Positions 5,774 to 6,559 of a stretch of DNA of 6,559 nucleotides are shown here, in pieces. The first letter of the stretch is position 1. Every line of letters starts with the position of its first letter. The DNA comes from Candidatus Shapirobacteria bacterium CG06_land_8_20_14_3_00_40_12 (lineage in GTDB: Bacteria > Patescibacteriota > Microgenomatia > UBA12405): contig PEWA01000002.1 in assembly GCA_002780135.1 (NCBI GenBank), positions 31,159-37,717 of the forward strand, given 5' to 3'. The notes under the pieces are model-generated. The model did no database searches. It saw only the letters and a list, made by a program, of their open reading frames with translations, and was not told the origin of the DNA. The translations under genes were made by a program, and so were the position numbers.

Positions 5774-5797
5774 GTGGTTCGAATCTCCCTAAAGGGA
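5774..5797 (+). repeat. Partial T-arm copy plus short hairpin after tRNA-Gln
   Basis: GTGGTTCGAATC (5774-5785) repeats the tRNA T-arm sequence GTGGTTCGAGTC (5738-5749) with one change. It cannot form a T stem here, because CTCCC rather than a CCAC-type sequence follows. Instead TCCC-TAAA-GGGA (5786-5797) forms a short hairpin followed by TTT, which might serve as a weak terminator for the tRNA. The copy may be a scar of a tRNA-targeted insertion or an old tRNA fragment. Confidence 0.45.
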
Positions 5798-5823
5798 TTT
5801 CGTAAAACTCAACTTGCGGGGTA

Positions 5824-5995
5824 ACAGTTTATCGAAAATGTCGAACGTCATTTGATTAGCTCGGCCTTCGGCCTCGCTATGCTCCAGCGCGGCGCCCCCC
5901 GCCTGCTATCGCTTTGCGAAGCATTGCGGGCAGGTCACCCGCCGCGCCTCCGAAACTGTCGACTCGGACAAGACAAAATCGGTAAGATTTTGTTT
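5824..5995. repeat. GC-rich multi-hairpin intergenic element
   Basis: A strongly GC-rich block lies within AT-rich surroundings. It contains the hairpin GGCC-TTC-GGCC (5863-5873) and a large stem-loop with GCGCGGCG (5887-5894) pairing CGCCGCGC (5940-5947), CCTGC/GCAGG (5902-5906/5930-5934) and GCTT/AAGC (5911-5914/5919-5922). Flanking arms ACAGTTT (5824-5830) and AAACTGT (5953-5959) could be short terminal repeats. A separate 10-bp stem, AGACAAAATC with GATTTTGTTT (5971-5980/5986-5995, one G-T pair), follows. A 60-codon open frame crosses it (5852-6034), but its peptide is repeat-like and not convincing. I read this as a non-coding dispersed repeat or a structured RNA. Confidence 0.55.
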
Positions 5996-6033
5996 AAAAG
6001 AAAAAACGCAAAAAACTTAAAGAACTTTTTATA

Positions 6034-6182
6034 AATTTCAAATGGCGTATCCAGTGGACTCAACCCGATTGCTCGAATTGTCCGAATACGCCATTAAAAA
6101 TAGCAATCGGTAAAAAGTTGAGTCCAATCTACACTATACAAATTTTAATAAACAAAAACAATACCTGTAGATAATTGAAATT
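6034..6182. other. Interleaved inverted repeats, potential pseudoknot
   Basis: Four sets of complementary arms fit together here. AATTTCA/TGAAATT (6034-6040/6176-6182) encloses the region. AATGGCGTAT/ATACGCCATT (6041-6050/6086-6095) is stem A. Stem B is TGGACTCAAC plus CCGATTGCT (6055-6073) pairing AGCAATCGG (6102-6110) and GTTGAGTCCA (6117-6126), with a 6-base bulge. ATCTACA/TGTAGAT (6127-6133/6166-6172) is stem C. A and B are interleaved (A-B-A'-B'), which is pseudoknot topology in RNA, or two alternative hairpins. No protein-coding frame explains the pairing. It lies just upstream of the predicted promoter of the next gene, so it is either a separate small RNA or a DNA-level structure. Confidence 0.6.
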
Positions 6183-6190
6183 AAAATTTA

Positions 6191-6199
6191 TGCTATAAT
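6191..6199 (+). promoter_or_regulatory. Extended -10 promoter of the last gene
   Basis: TGCTATAAT is a perfect extended -10 (TGnTATAAT). No well-spaced -35 is seen; TTGAAA at 6175-6180 is only 13 bases away, which an extended -10 can tolerate because it does not need a -35. The predicted start is near 6206, leaving a leader of about 11 bases that contains the GAAGG ribosome site. Confidence 0.7.
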
Positions 6200-6206
6200 T
6201 TTTCTT

Positions 6207-6211
6207 GAAGG
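6207..6211 (+). promoter_or_regulatory. Shine-Dalgarno site of the last gene
   Basis: GAAGG lies five bases before the ATG at 6217 and fixes that codon as the start. It is one of only two clear Shine-Dalgarno sites in the window. Confidence 0.6.
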
Positions 6212-6216
6212 TGCAT

Positions 6217-6559
6217 ATGGAAAATCAAATTAATGTTGGAGACCAAAATACCCGGCAAATCGGGCAAAGTACCGTTAAACAGCCTATGCAAGTTATAAAA
6301 GAACAGAAAATAAAATATTTGGCCATTTGGTTGACAATTTTGGTTGGATTTATATTTTTTGGTCTTGGCGGATATTACGTTGGCAAACAGTCATCAAAAA
6401 ACGTCAACGAATCAAAACTAAATCAAACCACGCCTTCTCCGATTGTAAATAAGAACAACAAAACTCTAAACTTAAAGACATATAAAAATGTCCAATATGG
6501 ACTTGAGTTTGACTATCCTCAAAGTTATACCGTCTCCATTAATCCAGATTGTAGTAGTT
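6217..6559 (+). CDS. Single-pass membrane protein, 5' part (runs off the edge)
   Basis: 114 codons are visible and the frame is open at the right edge. Residues 1-33 are a polar N-terminus with MENQINVGDQNTRQIGQ. One membrane helix follows at about 34-56 (LAIWLTILVGFIFFGLGGYY), then a Ser/Asn/Thr/Pro linker (57-85) and the start of an outer domain with YKNVQYGLEFDYPQSYTV (89-106), a pattern seen in many small surface proteins of CPR bacteria that begin YxNxxYGFxFxYP. The N-terminal segment is polar and not a signal peptide, so an N-in, C-out anchor is likely. I recall the INVGDQNT...QIG segment in front of membrane helices of several Microgenomates proteins, which suggests a shared cytoplasmic tag, but this is memory and not a search. 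No enzymatic function can be assigned. The gene has its own promoter and ribosome site. Confidence 0.8.
   Translation, partial: MENQINVGDQNTRQIGQSTVKQPMQVIKEQKIKYLAIWLTILVGFIFFGLGGYYVGKQSSKNVNESKLNQTTPSPIVNKNNKTLNLKTYKNVQYGLEFDYPQSYTVSINPDCSS

Noticed and set aside
5774..5797. A second tRNA gene after tRNA-Gln.
   Set aside because: Only a T-loop-like string is present; no T-stem partner, anticodon arm or acceptor stem can be formed.
5852..6034. A 60-codon rightward ORF across the GC-rich hairpin block.
   Set aside because: Its peptide follows the inverted repeats, has no domain or helix pattern, no Shine-Dalgarno site or promoter, and shifts composition abruptly from Arg/Pro/Leu-rich to Lys/Asn-rich at the repeat border.
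6041..6126. HDV-like self-cleaving ribozyme, because of the nested pseudoknot order.
   Set aside because: Stem B (19 bp) is far longer than the ribozyme's second stem, there is no fourth stem between A' and B', and I cannot place the catalytic cytosine joining segment.
6034..6182. A riboswitch or 5'-UTR leader for the membrane-protein gene.
   Set aside because: The only good promoter for that gene is the extended -10 at 6191-6199, downstream of the folded region, so the fold would not be in its mRNA unless an upstream promoter reads through.
5375..6182. A CRISPR array in the repeat-rich stretch.
   Set aside because: The repeats are inverted and unlike each other; there are no regularly spaced direct repeats and no cas genes.
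1..6559. An alternative genetic code with TGA as glycine, as in some CPR lineages.
   Set aside because: TGA ends rlmN, the RRM gene and the MBL gene at the expected family lengths, and no conserved gene has an internal TGA.

Overview
The window looks like chromosomal DNA from a bacterium of the Candidate Phyla Radiation (Patescibacteria), most likely in or near the Microgenomates group. The reasons are indirect: very tight gene packing, weak or absent Shine-Dalgarno sites, an Obg GTPase without a C-terminal domain, a bacterial RRM protein, a lone GIY-YIG protein beside a tRNA gene, and a membrane protein whose N-terminus (INVGDQNT...QIGQ) I remember from Microgenomates proteins. The lineage is an inference from memory and was not tested by alignment. 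TGA acts as a normal stop (rlmN, the RRM gene, the MBL gene), so the code is standard.

Layout. Positions 1-250 hold the 3' end of a rightward gene for a charged, helical, YtxH-like protein. It converges on a leftward block of six genes (4498 down to 261): RRM RNA-binding protein, tRNA-dihydrouridine synthase (dus), an unrecognised coiled-coil protein, thioredoxin (trxA), 23S rRNA/tRNA methyltransferase (rlmN) and the ribosome-assembly GTPase obgE. Gaps are 5-11 bases, and the first pair overlaps by 4 bases, so this is almost certainly one operon. Its theme is RNA binding, RNA modification and ribosome assembly, with a thiol-redox protein included.

The operon starts from a 29-base divergent region whose -10 element is a 13-bp palindrome. 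The same region serves a rightward metallo-beta-lactamase-fold hydrolase gene (4528-5175). That gene ends inside a 54-codon leftward small ORF (5331-5167) that has its own good, leaderless-type promoter.

Positions 5340-6216 are different in character: a strong hairpin, a small GIY-YIG gene, tRNA-Gln(CUG), a second copy of part of the tRNA T-arm, a GC-rich multi-hairpin element, and then a set of interleaved inverted repeats (6034-6182) that would fold as a pseudoknot. This stretch is repeat-rich and probably variable. An extended -10 promoter then drives a truncated rightward gene for a single-pass membrane protein (6217 to the edge).

The observations most worth following are the interleaved inverted repeats at 6034-6182, the palindromic element inserted in frame inside rlmN (1811-1856), and the palindromic shared -10 at 4508-4520. 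I found no CRISPR array, transposase, rRNA or phage genes.
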